A DNA stretch of 64,000 bases. Origin: Membranipora membranacea (lineage: Eukaryota; Bryozoa; Gymnolaemata; Cheilostomatida; Membraniporidae). Position 1 is the first letter of the stretch. Each line of letters opens with the position of its first letter. The stretch lies in contig OU612069.1 in the NCBI GenBank assembly GCA_914767715.1, forward strand, positions 3,472,001 through 3,536,000, read 5' to 3'. Shown piece after piece: positions 12,801 to 63,916 of this stretch. The notes beneath the pieces were generated by a model. The model made no database searches. It was not told the DNA's origin and saw nothing but the letters and a program-made list of their open reading frames with translations. The translations under genes were made by a program, and so were the position numbers.

Positions 12801-15800
12801 GAGAGTCTATTGGACAATATTTTGACAAACGCATTACTGTTTGGTTTGTTTGCATTGTTGTTTATCAATGTTTTCCTATCGTTGATCAGTTGTGAATATC
12901 ATTGGCCAGTTATTATTACCCTCACTGTGAAGTATTCTCCTCAATTTTTTTAGCTCACCTCTTCTTCATCAGTAGACAACTCATCATTACCATCTGCAGC
13001 CTCACTCATTGTCTCCCCTGCAGCTCCTGTGGCTCCGCCTACTCCAGCACCAGCTGTATTCTGATTGGTCTCTGTGATGTTTGATATAACAGAAGGGCTT
13101 TTCTCTCTCTCACTGCCACCAGGACTGACTGCTGCCTGACTGCTGACTCTCGAGTCAGCAGCAGCATCTGGTTGATGCCGTGATTCATCAGATGCTGGTG
13201 TCACAGCCGAGCTTGCTCCGTCTGGAATGTAATATGGAACTTGATTGAACGATTTCGCTTCTCTACCTATTGGCTAAGATTTAAGAGCCAACGGCTGATT
13301 AGTGCTAGTCTAAATTTGGCAGCTTGCTGCACATTGAGTTTAGGAGGTCATTAATGGCATCAAACATCTAGGATGCATTCTAGTTTTTAAAATTTATCAC
13401 AAGAGGGTTTGGGGTACCTTGTGGCCTGTTTTTCATGAATAGGGAATATTTTGTAGTGATACAATCCCAATTTTTGACCATGGCTTTGGACAGGCAGCTT
13501 ATTGCAGCTTGCTGCATACGCTAGGATATTATTAGACTAGACTGCTATACAACACATAAAACAGTAATAGATTGGAGCTGTGATATTAACTGACCTGAGC
13601 GTGAAGGAGGTTGAATGAGGTCTTTTCTTGACTCAAACCCCGAATCTCTAGGGTTAGCAGACTGAGCTTTGTTGCGCACTAGGTCTGCAGACTTGCTCTT
13701 AGCGAACTGGTCCTTAGTGAGCTTGTTGTTAGAGCTACTCAAAACGAGTGCTGAAAAATGACAACATCAACGCGCTTCAAAACGTGCAATTTTAAACTCT
13801 GCATTGTGTTTAACAAAAAGCTGGAAGTTGCCTTTTGTATGCCTGCACTACTGGTTTTTAAATCAAAGTCTAAATATAACAAAGGCTGAGCTCAACTTTC
13901 ACATGTCATCCTAATGTAAAGCAACAAATTCTAGGTGTGAAATGATGACATCAGTATTGTACATCCATTTATTCCTGGCTCTAGATGGTTCAGATGACAT
14001 TGCTTCACAGCTGCTAACCAATTTTAATGACAATCACTGGTTCCCACTGCATTCATAAAATCCTTAAATCCTAAAATCCTAAAATCCTACAATCCTAAAA
14101 TCCTACAATCTTACAATCCTGAAATCCTAAAATCCTAAAAACCTAAAATCCTAAAATCCTAAAGACCTAAAAACTTTAAATCCCATTTCTTAAGTTAATA
14201 TCACTTATGAGGAAAAGTGAGAAGAATTGACAACCTGTGGAATCTGTGGAGGTTTTGGCCAGGGAAAAGAGATGATTTAGATGGTGGTTTCTCTCCTTTC
14301 TGACATAATGGTAGAAATAGGCGTCCGAAGTGGAAGGTTTAATCGGCACAACTTCAATATAAGCACTCTCTTCTGAATGGTGGTGGTTCGTTGGTGAGAA
14401 ACAAGAACGAAGGTGTTTAGAATGAACGTTGAACAAAAGTATATGGAACACAGGTAGCTAAACTGTGATTTAGTTGCTTGTTGAAAAAAGATTTGCACCA
14501 ATTTGAAAACCACAGCTTATTGGTCGCCATATGGCATGAACCAACCAATCACAGAAAAACTACCAGCGTTATGATATACTCTCGGTGAGATTTAGGGTAT
14601 ATGAATGAATGAGTGCTAATGGTGAGAGAATTGATGAGTAATGTTTGTGGAAATTTGGTTATGGTGAGGATTGATGTAAAATGGATGCCAGGCTGGCCAA
14701 GGTATGAAGTCAGTTTAGTTTGTCTTAGAGAGGATTATGAAATGAAACATCAAAAAGTTGTAGAACATTATGCTTAGTGGTTGTGGATCAGAATGCGCTG
14801 TGAAGATGTTAGGAATCTAGAATCGAAGATGCATGGATCTGTTACCAAAGATGGGTCTCTAGCAGTATTCGACTACCCCCATCGCATTGGATTGTGCGAG
14901 TTGCCAAGGAACCCTAGCTAATTCCATACCTGATCCATTTGTTTTAGGTATGAGGTATTCACTTTCCGCTATGTTCTCTTTGAAGGTTTCCACAGGGTAA
15001 TAATAGACAAAACACTGAGCGAGGGCAGATAACCCCTCATCGTTAAGTTTATTTATGTCAGCACCGGCATCCAGCAGCATGTTTATGATATCCTGATGAC
15101 AATTTGTCTACAATAAGAATGGATAATGTCACAACATTGTAAGATGATGTTGCAAGATAAAAAACTGATGACTCATGATTTAAGTCAGTAGCACTCACCC
15201 GTTCCCACCATTGCTTTATGTTAAGATGAGAGGGTATAAGTAAAGCCAACATTGGTGTTGACTGCTCTCTCGAAGTAAAGCCCATAGCAAGTCCAAAAAC
15301 TTCTCGTAAGATGTGCTATATGTATACTTGTTAAGCCATTTGGGATAACGTTGTACACATTATTCTATGAAAGCAAGCTGAACCATATTATGTTGAGAAC
15401 TAGGGCAGTCTAGGTTAGGGCTGGTTAAAGTGCTCAGACAGCTACAAGCGAGACTTTGTGGCATCACACTTCCAAGCATTCCTCACAGTTTGAGAATGTT
15501 TAGTCACAAATTGTCACTAACAGCCGTTTGAGCACTTGAACCAGAATGAACCACACAAGACAGAAAATGGAGAAAACCCTAATAAATACGATCTGAGAAA
15601 CACTGACCACAGCAGCTTGGAGAGGAGTAAACCCAGAACAGTCAGATACATCTGGTGACAGATCTCCAACTATCAGCAGGCTCTGTACAGCATCCTTATT
15701 ACCATGGAGACAGGCGTTAATGAGCTCTACAGATCTCGTCTCTAGAGGTCCCGGTAAAGATCTGAAGGCAGGAGATCTGGGACCGTGCTCAAATGTCGAG

Positions 15801-18800
15801 ACGTTAAACGGAAGAATCTTCTCCATAAATTTATGCCTGAATACAAAAGAATATGTGAGTTTAAATGGCTATTTGTTACTACAATGCAAATTTGTCAAGA
15901 GAAAATAAAGGTTTCGTTTTGATTAGTCAGTGTCGAACCTGATTGGCTGTCAGGATCAGCCAATCAGAGTCAACATATGACCGGTGCTGATATCATTGAC
16001 TTCTAATTGGTCACCTTCCTGTCTATTCGACCACAGCTGATAAGCAAGCAAAACGTTTCGATCCAGCTCTACATACCTGGCAGCAGATAATCCAGAAATT
16101 GAACAGACTGAGATCTGCTTGAGATCTAGGAATATCAAACAAGTCGAGTTTACATATTTGAAACTTTTACCTGTGTACATGTTTTTGTATATCTGCCATG
16201 ATCGGTGTAGAATTAATAGCTACAGCTTGCTTGTCTCCTTGGCACAAAGCTGCTCCAAAAAATTCATCCTCAAATATCTCACAGTCCATTGCCAGGCTGA
16301 AAAACATGGTAAAATATTATCTCTGTAGTGTTACGCCATTGACAAACACAGGCACAAGACATGCCTCCAATCATGATTACTTTAGGTACCAGGCGCATTT
16401 CAGATTGCCTTTTAAATGGGACATCTAAAAATATATATACATAAATACTTTTATTTGTCAAAATATCAATTTAAAAGAATTTCCCTCCAATTAACCATAT
16501 GGCGTGAGGACAACTCCAAACAGAGGCTTAAAATCGTGCTCAGAAAACTGTCTATGCCACACATAAATAATGACAAACTAGATACACAATATAGATGTAT
16601 TTTACCAGCCATTATTTTCAGAAGTCAGTGTACATTTTCCTCATGGAAGGATATTATATTTATCACCGACAGAGATAGCATACTTTACAAAGGTAGAGAT
16701 TATTACATTCCACTCACCTGTCAGGGTGGAGAGAGTCATTGAATATCTGTTTGCTGTGCTCCTCCAGATTATCGTTACCTTCATACTTGAATCCTGGTGG
16801 AGGATGAATTATCGGCTCCAAAACTTGTTTCCTGCAAGAAAATTAAATTCCACAATTCAAAGTACTGGTCTAAAAATATTGGAAGTTGATGAAGAAAGAT
16901 GAAAATCTCATGTGAGATACTTGAATCAAAAAATTATATTGCAAGGAGCCGTAACAAAGCTTTGTTCAAGGGTGATACCAAAATTCACAAAATCAACCAA
17001 GAAAATGATTATCAGTTGGCTTTAGCCAAGTGAAATTTGAATAAAGAAAGAAAAGACTGACCAAGACATTTTGGCTGTGGGTGTTATTGGCGCAATTATT
17101 CTACCTTAGAGGAAAGTATTTGCAGGTGGATAATATCAGTCTCTTGAAATTTATAGCGAGCTAGCATTGACGCATCCCTTATATGCAGACAAGCGAAAAT
17201 GTGTACAAGCTGATAAAAAGAATAATACATTTCTTAATATTATGTCTTTTTTTTAATTTTGATTATTTAATAATCATTTATATGAACTAAACTCAAAGTG
17301 ATATTTACCCTTCGAGACTGAAACTATAGACCTACCTGTTGTAGTATCTGTCTTGTAGTTTTATGTGTTTCTTATGATCCTCTGAGTGGTAGTCTAGTTC
17401 TGTATGATGACTCATAGAGAAGCAGTCACTAACTCCAGACAGCAGCTTAACCAGCTTCTCACCCATCCACACGCCCACATCCTGTCGGCCATCTTTGTAT
17501 GATAGAACACCTGGTCCAAATCTCTCATCCTTGCGATACAAACCCTATGAAAGATTGAAAGTCAAATATAAATGAAAATATGTTAATGGGGAAGGTGTAT
17601 CATCAGGCTTGCCGTCCATCTGGGGCTGCAGCTAGAAATATTTCAGCCGCATAAAAAAAGGCTTGCCACAAACTGGTCAACACCTCTGCAACATTGCAGA
17701 AATTCACAACTTCTCCATTTTCAGCAGAGATACAAAAGTGGTGAGCATACAACCGCACACAACTAGTCTTGAGTTAGAAACCATGAGGCAAGCACCTTCC
17801 CTAGCACAACCTTCTCATGGCCAGCCTTAGCAACATGGAGTGAACCCTGTGTGTTGATGAGTAACTTATTCCGTTGCTTCCAGATATCAGTGCATTTTGG
17901 ATAGTGTGACATAATCTGGATGAAAACTCGTAATATGAGCTATTACTTATAGCATTTTACCTCAAACACATCTCCATTAGCGTATGTGAATTTGCCATAG
18001 CCTTCTCGCTTGTCAATGTAAAAGTATCCAGCAAAGCTGGAACCATTAGCCCATGAGTAACAGCCCTTCCCATGTCTTCTGTCTCGGAAAAATGTCCCTG
18101 TGTATTTCTGGAAAGGAAAACAGTTAATGCCTTCAATTATGCATAAGGACTGCATGAGACGTGGTTCTTGTCCTGTTAGATGTCAAAGCTCAAGGTAAAG
18201 TCCTTTCCTTCAGAATTGTGTCAGAACAACAGTCTAATGGTTAGTATTGAGAGCAAGCAAATTAATTCAGGAGTTACCTAATATTGTGGTGTGAGGAGAC
18301 AAGTCCTAACCTAAAACTTTTATGATATACTTGTGTTATATATCCCTGGTTATATAGTTGACTTAAATTCGAGAAGAATGAGTCATACTTACCGATCCAT
18401 CGGCCCAGGATTGGGTGCCCTGGCCGTGTCTCAGATCATTATTAAAAACTCCCTCATATGAACTCCCATCAGGCCAATACTGTATGCCTGAAATCATAAA
18501 CCGAAATAATAAACAGTTCATATTCAAAATTTATGTCATGAGTGTTCTTTCTTGCAGAGAAGCTTGAGTCTGAAAACTCAGGGTAGTGGTCATAATATGT
18601 AGTGGTATTTCTCAAATAACAAAATACAAGCAACACAACTATTAGGGCAAATTTCGCTTTTGATAAAGGGGAATTCCGGATACTGCAATAGAGTGACTTT
18701 TCTATGTGTGATGACTGGAATTTCAGATGTGATAGAATGTTAAAAAGAATGTACACCTTGGTAAATTTCCTCTATTCCCCCGCGATGGTCAAATTGGCAG

Positions 18801-19030
18801 AGGTTGATCATGATTGGTCTAGGATATACTATTAGACACCTACCTTGACCTTGCCGCTGGTTATCAGAGAATTCTCCTTCATACTTGGCAGCATTTGGCC
18901 AGTAAAAAGTACCAGATCCTTTACGCTTCTTCCCATCTAGCTTGCCTTTATAGCTCGCCCCCGTACTGTACTCAATAAAGTCGTCTGGCTTACTAGCAGT
19001 TCTCAGTCTAGGGAGCGGAGAGAACGCCAT
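679..19030 (-). CDS. ANKMY1: ANKMY1-like MORN/ankyrin protein, 19 coding exons, 3' end unresolved
   Basis: Exons in transcript order (plus coordinates): 18844-19030, 18393-18487, 17961-18107, 17336-17544, 16718-16831, 16171-16296, 15608-15836, 14930-15107, 13595-13750, 12959-13221, 11549-11650, 10557-10684, 9955-10126, 9156-9303, 6674-6768, 4138-4245, 3325-3456, 2444-2551, 679-844. Every junction is GT-AG and keeps phase, giving about 954 residues, close to the roughly 940 I recall for vertebrate ANKMY1. Order: six MORN repeats (residues 27-164), linker, ankyrin (about 310-400), acidic/Ser-rich region (about 430-600), ankyrins (about 605-895), then a helix with [18 protein letters not shown] typical of the family just before the MYND finger. 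The start is ATG 19030, right after a possible 5'UTR splice acceptor (19046-19047). The MYND cysteines are not seen. The family's molecular role is poorly known; MORN and ankyrin repeats suggest membrane-proximal and protein-binding scaffolding (inference). Confidence 0.9.
890..1140 (+). repeat. Dispersed repeat R1, copy 1
   Basis: About 240 bp that closely matches 33675-33905, with the shared core 'GTTAGAGTCAATGTAGTATG' and 'GATGAAATTTGCCACGGG'. It lies in ANKMY1-like intron 18. It has no convincing coding potential and its family is not recognised. Confidence 0.75.
1541..1674. mobile_element. Foldback MITE family M1 (Mutator-like), copy 1
   Basis: This palindromic element begins TAGATCAAGTTGGATCC and ends AACTTGTTCTA. 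Both arms carry the family core TTTGCCTGCATTC or its complement. It is flanked by the 9-bp direct repeat GATGTTGCC. It lies in ANKMY1-like intron 18. Confidence 0.8.
2444..10684 (-). CDS. ANKMY1: ANKMY1-like exons 12-18: main ankyrin block
   Basis: Exons 10557-10684, 9955-10126, 9156-9303, 6674-6768, 4138-4245, 3325-3456 and 2444-2551 encode residues about 603-899. Ankyrin signatures follow each other: [104 protein letters not shown] and [13 protein letters not shown]. Exons 16, 17 and 18 (108, 132 and 108 bp) are multiples of three with phase-0 borders, as expected for a repeat array built by exon duplication. Large introns 14 (6769-9155) and 15 (4246-6673) separate exons that still join in frame. 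Confidence 0.9.
2979..3135 (+). repeat. G-homopolymer and (GGT)n microsatellite
   Basis: A run of about 20 G at 2980-3001 is followed, about 75 bp on, by about 15 GGT/GTA triplets (3076-3135). It lies in ANKMY1-like intron 17. The long reading frames here are repeat artefacts. The G tracts could form quadruplexes (inference). Confidence 0.95.
4385..4546 (-). mobile_element. tRNA-derived SINE S1, copy 1, intact Pol III boxes
   Basis: On the minus strand an A box TGGCGCAATCGG (near 4535-4522) and a B box GTTCGAGTC (near 4470) are both consensus and correctly spaced for a tRNA promoter. The acceptor stem does not pair and the sequence continues into a unique tail, so this is a SINE and not a tRNA gene. 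It lies in ANKMY1-like intron 15. A tail copy occurs at 4780-4840. Confidence 0.8.
4780..4842 (-). mobile_element. SINE S1 truncated tail copy
   Basis: About 60 bp that nearly repeats the tail of the SINE at 4385-4546 (GAAGAGGTATAC ... GAGGGTGCTG ... GAACAATCAA ... GAAAGCTCCCC). It lacks the tRNA-related head. Confidence 0.75.
5919..6152 (+). CDS. Short ORF, possible retroelement gag-like start
   Basis: The 77-residue frame opens [10 protein letters not shown] and continues acidic/polar ([11 protein letters not shown]). This looks more like real protein than the random frames around it, but the last 20 residues become hydrophobic and AT-coded, as if the frame has been lost. It is antisense within ANKMY1-like intron 15. 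A basic start followed by an acidic, Gln-rich segment resembles the first residues of some retrotransposon gag or nested-gene ORFs. I do not recognise a family, and it may be a fragment or chance. Confidence 0.25.
   Translation: MPPRRSRIQQPADDSDEENFIDGPNLQLEQGIQHLWGTVQLREDINHNHMHVLFQFMSEHQLVPTIIIITIFYTLFE
6769..9155. other. ANKMY1-like intron 14, nothing recognised
   Basis: A 2.4-kb AT-rich intron with no supported gene, SINE or MITE on either strand. The open frames here have no compositional support. Confidence 0.5.
10815..11265 (-). mobile_element. tRNA-derived SINE S2, split by a MITE
   Basis: On the minus strand the A-box part GGTAGCTCAGTTGGTTAGAG (11262-11241) is separated by about 200 bp from the B-box part GGTTTGAACTCCC and the tail (11041-10815). 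The tail matches the SINE at 44362-44610 (ACTGGGCTC, then AGCAACTTGG, GACAGAGACAA). The interruption is the hAT-like MITE at 11042-11240. It lies in ANKMY1-like intron 11. Confidence 0.8.
11042..11240. mobile_element. hAT-like MITE family M2 nested in SINE S2
   Basis: A 199-bp element with imperfect terminal inverted repeats of about 35 bp, starting CATGGACTAAATAATAAACC and ending in the complement of CATAGACTTAATAATAAACC. It sits exactly between the two halves of the S2 SINE head. The 8-bp flanks (GCCATATC / GCTCTAAC) match only in part, so it is an older insertion. Confidence 0.78.
11549..13750 (-). CDS. ANKMY1: ANKMY1-like exons 9-11: low-complexity acidic/Ser-rich insert
   Basis: Exons 13595-13750, 12959-13221 and 11549-11650 encode residues about 429-602, between the two ankyrin blocks. 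The composition is disordered: Ser/Asn/Lys-rich, then Ala/Gly-rich ([14 protein letters not shown]), then acidic (ELSTDEEE). No domain is recognised. All three exons have good GT-AG borders and stay in phase with conserved exons on both sides, so they are probably real. How well such an insert is conserved in other ANKMY1 proteins is unknown to me. Intron 9 (13222-13594) holds a U2-headed SINE; intron 10 (11651-12958) shows nothing but a small inverted repeat near 11733-11790. Confidence 0.8.
13252..13395 (+). mobile_element. U2 snRNA-headed SINE, copy 1 (diverged)
   Basis: The head TTCGCTTCTC..CCT.TTGGCTAAGAT is a degraded form of the 5' end of U2 snRNA. The body (CGGCTGATTAGTGCTAGT ... GGCAGC ... 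ACATCTAGGATGCATTCTAG) is shared with 56478-56610. Sharing both head and body shows a real dispersed family. It lies antisense in ANKMY1-like intron 9. Confidence 0.75.
14060..14176 (+). repeat. (ATCCTAAA)n minisatellite
   Basis: About 13 imperfect copies of an 8-bp unit ATCCTAAA (complement TTTAGGAT) in ANKMY1-like intron 8. It resembles, but does not equal, a telomeric TTAGGG-type repeat. Confidence 0.9.
14930..16831 (-). CDS. ANKMY1: ANKMY1-like exons 5-8: linker and first ankyrin block
   Basis: Exons 16718-16831, 16171-16296, 15608-15836 and 14930-15107 encode residues 213-428. Residues about 320-400 form ankyrin repeats: [18 protein letters not shown], then [10 protein letters not shown] joined to [20 protein letters not shown]. 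For exon 8 I chose the acceptor at 15108-15109 rather than the AG 12 nt further in. Both keep phase, but only the upstream one gives a full-length ankyrin turn ([19 protein letters not shown]); the downstream one would drop the five-residue loop. Introns 4-7 contain no recognisable element. Confidence 0.88.
17336..19030 (-). CDS. ANKMY1: ANKMY1-like exons 1-4: six MORN repeats
   Basis: Exons 18844-19030, 18393-18487, 17961-18107 and 17336-17544 encode residues 1-212. Six 23-residue MORN units start at residues 27, 50, 73, 96, 119 and 142, with the pattern Y-x-G-x-(F/L) ... G-x-G-x-x-x-(W/Y)-x-(D/N)-G (for example YEGEF then QYWPDGS, and YEGVF then QSWADGS). The units cross three introns, which confirms the splicing. 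The block ends [18 protein letters not shown], the conserved end of the ANKMY1 MORN array as I recall it, followed by a polar region. MORN repeats bind phospholipid or act as protein scaffolds. Intron 3 (17545-17960) holds a repeat copy that is listed separately; introns 1 and 2 show nothing else. Confidence 0.92.
17715..17912 (-). repeat. Dispersed repeat R2, copy 1
   Basis: On the minus strand about 190 bp match 34730-34960: AAAATGCACTGA, AACACACAGG, GGCCATGAGAAGGTTGT and CTCATGGTTTCTA occur in the same order. It lies in ANKMY1-like intron 3. The family is not recognised. Confidence 0.7.
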
Positions 19031-22000
19031 CCTCCCAATAAGAACCTGCAGAAATCATAGAGTATTATCAGTGCAACTGGATGTGTGAGAACTTAGACTG
19101 ATAAATTTGATTAAATTGCAGAGTGAAGTCCATCAAGAAAAGTTTTTGGTGTTGCAAGATACACAAAATGTTTGACTACATATAGCCAGCTTCAACTTGG
19201 TTTGGTAATCTGGATATTTAAAACGTATCTTTGTGCATTTTAAAATTCTTTGTTCACATGTTCATGGGCATTGCATCAAATGGCATTCCGACCCAGCTAA
19301 ATTGAAAGTCTAATTGAGAAAAGAGATACAAATTTGACTCCATGTCAACATTATAAGATATCAGCAGAAGATATTATGGGAGTGATCTAGCTAGCTAAGA
19401 CTTAGCCAGTAATACCACAATTTCAGTTGCAAGAAGTTCCCTGCTAAAGGTGGAAACACACCGGCGATTATTACAAGGCGTCTCGGCAAAGCGCAACGCT
19501 CGCATTAGATGGAAAAACCATCGTGTCGCTGGCGAATACGCTCAGCGTCAAATGAGAAAAACATTTTTTGCTTAGTAAATCGCCAGTTTGTTTGCACCTT
19601 TATTACATACTGAATCAGTATCATTCAAAACTAGTATGAGGCCGCAGCACATATATTGGCATTGAGCAGCCAGCCCTAATTTGGTCGGCTAGAGTAAGGA
19701 CCAGGAAAAGACTTTGTGAAATCATAGACCTATGGCCCTGAATGCAGCGTTACACAAGCTGAGCTAACCCTGATACTTATTCATAGAGACCAATCAAAAT
19801 GTTTTGCTTGAAGCAAAATTTAGGAAGTTGCAGCATTGGCCTTAGTGTGTTTTGCATTTTGACTGTCTACCAATGATATAAAATAGGTCTGGATGTGTAA
19901 CTATCACATTTTAGATACAGAGTACAGACCCCACCAACATATATCAGGTTAAAGTACTAGATGATGATGACACCAACTTTCTGCCAAATAATGTGTATAC
20001 TAGCTAGTTCAGATAGTAAAATGGTCTACTACTAAACTGCAGTGAGCCTGTGAAACGGACTATAACTGCACTCAGAATAAGGTTAATCAAATCAATAATA
20101 TTGGTTTAAGTATGGATCTCTAGGAGTGATTGGGGAATTCACTCTTAGTGGAGAAAAAACGAAACATTTTAGCCAATATCTCATGGGTTCATAATGATTT
20201 TATAAAGCATTTACCAAATTCTCCTGAGCCTTGCAGTTCTGAGTTATCCAAAATGGCTACCGTTGCTTAGCAATGATATCCTCAATTAAATAGAATCTCT
20301 ATATTAGAGAGTATAAATTGACTTGACCTTGACATTCTTGCTATAAGTGCTAAAGAAACAGTTTCTGTACAATTTACCATCTTTTCAGCTTTTGCTTATC
20401 CAAAGAATAGCCAATTGAAGCTCTTCACAAGCACTTTTTGATGGAGTACTTTATATGAAGAACAAAAAGCAATGACCAACAGCTCTATCCCACCAAAAGA
20501 AAATGGATTTATCCCCTTCCAAAGACAACCTCCTGCACAGTGGTGGTAAGGAAGTTGATATATATATATATTGTTATAACTGTTGTTATGTATGTTTATC
20601 ATATATATATATATATGGATCATGATATGATTGGGGAGTAGTGCAAATAGAATCCAGGCATACCTGGTGTGATGAAACATATGAGTGGAAGATGGTCCTG
20701 GACATGGTGCCACCCTATCACTCCTTGATGGTGTCATTGTGCCTTTAATCTGTCTGTCTTTTCAACTGCAAATCCACAACAAAGAAACTTAGTAAGGCAA
20801 TCCTCACTCAGCTATCTAAAGATTAAGAAAAAATAGAGTATTAATATAAGACACCAGGTGCAGTCAGTGTCAATGATATGATAGGTTGATGAGTTATCTC
20901 GATGACTGGTAATGGGCATTATTGTCTTGTCTTAGAGAAGGGGTCGGCTGAGGTGATTCCAACCAACCTTGGTGCAGGTCTCAGTGACCCATAGAACTCA
21001 AGCTGTTAGGCTTTATTTTCTTTAGTCTTTCATAGAGTACTCTTGAAAATTAGAGGGATTACCTTCATGACAGTTATATAGCAAGCTTGTAAGAATCATT
21101 TACTCTACAAGTGGTTCAAACTCAGTCGTTCCATTTCACAAGAGAGGTTTTTCTCTCTCAAAATCCTGACAAAACTGTAGTTCCGAAATTAAAAAAGTGT
21201 AATCCTATAAAACAGTGCTTGTATAGGTTGGCTTTTACTATCCCTATTGTCCAGTACAAATTTTACGTTTTAAAATAGCCACGAGATCAAAAAGCTGTCT
21301 GGGTGTCAGCTTGGCCAAAACGCATAGGCTATGGAGGCTTGAAGAAGTGGTATAACTTTAATTCAGTTATATACTTAACCAGCCACCAACTATTTTTGTC
21401 TCTTGTATAATGAAAAAGAAGACTGGCTCGCCAAGTTTGCATTATAGACACGTAGGTACTCTCACACCAGTGACATTAGCAGTTGTAGACCAACATGTGT
21501 GCAACATAAAATCTGAACTGCATCAGCCAAATCGATATCGCGATCCATGTACCATCCTTCAATGTTCGCATTCTGTTTCTAGGAAGTAACTTATAACTCA
21601 AGCTTGATTCAAACAGTAACATTATTGTCCGGTTGATAGCCTACAATTACATTATGGTAAATTACCATAACATCTACTTTGACTAGAGTAATATCCAACA
21701 TGACTCACCAGTTTAGACTTTTGCTTACACTCACTGTGAAGGCAGCCTTATTCCTCGCGGGCTCTCTGTAATACATCTTCCCTCAAGTACTAAAGGTAGC
21801 TTTATCAATCTACTCTAATGCTTAAGGTATTCCAAAAGCTCTTAGTATTGCGTAAATCCTTTATTCTTGGAAAGTTGCTGCAATTATAAAAAAGATATTA
21901 TACTGGGTGCATAAAGACTTGGTGAGTTATTATGCCATTTCTAAGATATAGATATACTCTAGCTGGTATTCCCGATGTTCATTTGCTTAGGGAAGAAAAA

Positions 22001-24162
22001 TTCAATGCCACCACATGTTACTGTGTTGACATGTTGCTAAGAAACTGACCTGAGTTATGAATGATGGTGATTAATTCAACATTAGCTTAGAAATCACAGA
22101 ATCCTATCGCCATAGCAACTGGTGTTTATTGAGCACCTAATGACACGTTATAATATGTGGGCCCAGCAGATAAGCATGAAGCCTGTGTGTTTGGTCGTTA
22201 TCTTACATGGTTATTTTAACATGACTTCAACAGTCAAGCTCTGTGTGATATCTTTCTTATCTAGTATCTTGTATCAGAGGATACAGCATACAGTAGTGAG
22301 CATACCACTGCACAACACACAGGTCTTCAGCTAGATTGTAGATCATACCTTTACCGCCATAAACATGAAAAACATAATTGCACATATTTTATCAGCTTTT
22401 AATCTAGTCAAAACAGTGGTGCTAATTATCTTCCACTAATTATAACTAAATAGTTTAAGAAAGCAGCTGTGAAAATTGATGGTTGATGTTAGCTGTTGAT
22501 CAACATGCCTACACAACTCGTGGCCTCTTTGACTGCAAGATTAGAGCATCAAGCAAACTTCAATGCATGCAAGGCCTTATATATTTAACTCGGGTGAAAT
22601 ATCAGCTCCAAGACGATACCTCAGAAATTTTAGTGCTGCATCAAACTAATTTCCGGTTAGCAAACAGAATCCACGACTTAATGAACACAGCAGATACAAA
22701 AAAACTAGCCTATTTTCATTGTTTCAGCTAACACACAAACCGATTGGGCAAGCAAGTGGGCCTGAATCAGTGGATACATGGTGCATTCTTACCATTTCGC
22801 TGGCTCATAATGGAAACACGGTATTAATCAAGATCCGTTGGGTGATTTTTATTCCTAACAGTTTGACTTAACATACTACGCTGTTGTTGCAGTGATAGTA
22901 AAATGTGCTGTTACAAGAGATAGCTAATCAGAGTAACAGTGAAACTGCGTCAAATCACTATGAATCACATCTCAACAATGCTTGTAATCAGAGCCAAGTC
23001 GATTAAATCAATATGTTGCAAAGCAAACAGTGTTGACTGTTCGAGAGTGCAGTTCAACTGACACAATAGGTATCATTTCACTCAGTCGCAAATCAGCTGT
23101 GTGTGAATGGAATTGCACCTTATCAATGAATGCAAAGAGAAATATGAGACCCTATTAAAATTTAGAGCAGTCTGTTTGCGGTGTGGACTGTTAGCTGTTA
23201 AAAGTTATTTAGTAAACAAACTCACCTGTCCATTAAACCAAACATCTCTAAGCCATAAACACCATTAGCGGATTTTGCATTGAAACAGCTCTAAGTATGT
23301 AGAATTTGCATTGAAATAGCCTGCGAACTTGACCGACAGCATAGAATGACATAGGCTACTAATGCACAATGATTGTTAATTAGAATTGGCTGGCTACTGC
23401 TGCCTGGGAATCAAAGGTGAATGAAAAGTCAGCATGGTAATTTTGTTTGGATCAATTTTGCCAGTCTGTAAATAATGATTATACAAAACTAAATAGCGCT
23501 GCAGGTAATTGCTAAGGAATTTCATGGCTTATAACATAAATACCTCACTGACAAAGTAATGAGCACCATTATAATAGTCGATGTAATCCTGGTGTGTAGG
23601 ACTGCTTACTTGGCCACTGCACCGACACTAACTACGGAGTCTGTAATTATAATCACACAAACCATAGACTGCAGAGTTTTTGTGGCTTACCAGCATCTTT
23701 ATGAAAGGAATGTCTAATAAAATTACATGAGTCAGTTTGTGCTTGTCTGTTATTAATCCTCGAAAGACTAATACTGGGTACTGGAAAAGAGCTGTGAACA
23801 TCAAACTCTGCAGTCAACTGTGACGACCTGTCGGTTAGTTTCCTGTTTACTGTGGATTGGATAGAGATGTAAAGAGAGCAGTCATTTGTCCAAGAAGTAC
23901 ATGTCATCTGTGAGGATTACAACTAAGCCTTCTGTTCAATCTGCCAGGCACTCTTGTCAGGATATTTTGGAACAACAATAAAGTCTGCTAGAGGATAATA
24001 CAAAGTTCTACGATTGAAATGTCAACAGTTTGTAAGAGCACTGAGATTAGATAATGAACTAATGAGAAACAGATAGAAGTGTTACAACACAATGGCTACT
24101 TTATGGATTTAGCGAGCTTGTTTGTCAGAATTTAGGATTAGTAAGCCGTTCCGTTAGCAAAA
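19031..24162. other. Intergenic region between divergent genes
   Basis: Five kilobases separate the two start codons. It probably holds both promoters and 5' UTR exons, but no core promoter motif stands out enough to call. A piece of repeat R2 lies at 22275-22345. A transposon-like start, GGTGGAAACACACCGGCGAT, lies near 19449. Runs of AT occur around 20560-20620. No open frame has coding support. Confidence 0.5.
22275..22345 (-). repeat. Dispersed repeat R2, short copy 3
   Basis: On the minus strand TAGCTGAAGACCTGTGTGTT and TGTGCAGTGGTA match the 3' part of the copy at 34730-34960. Confidence 0.7.

Positions 24163-63916
<39,754 letters not shown>

Noticed and set aside
14060-14176. CRISPR-like array
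   Set aside because: Eight-bp tandem units without spacers in an animal intron; a minisatellite.
15089-15096. Alternative acceptor for ANKMY1 exon 8 (12 nt inside)
   Set aside because: It keeps phase but removes the ankyrin loop; the upstream acceptor restores a full repeat.
20396-20737. 113-residue minus frame in the intergenic region
   Set aside because: Rich in Ile/Tyr/Asn from AT repeats; no domain or conserved composition.
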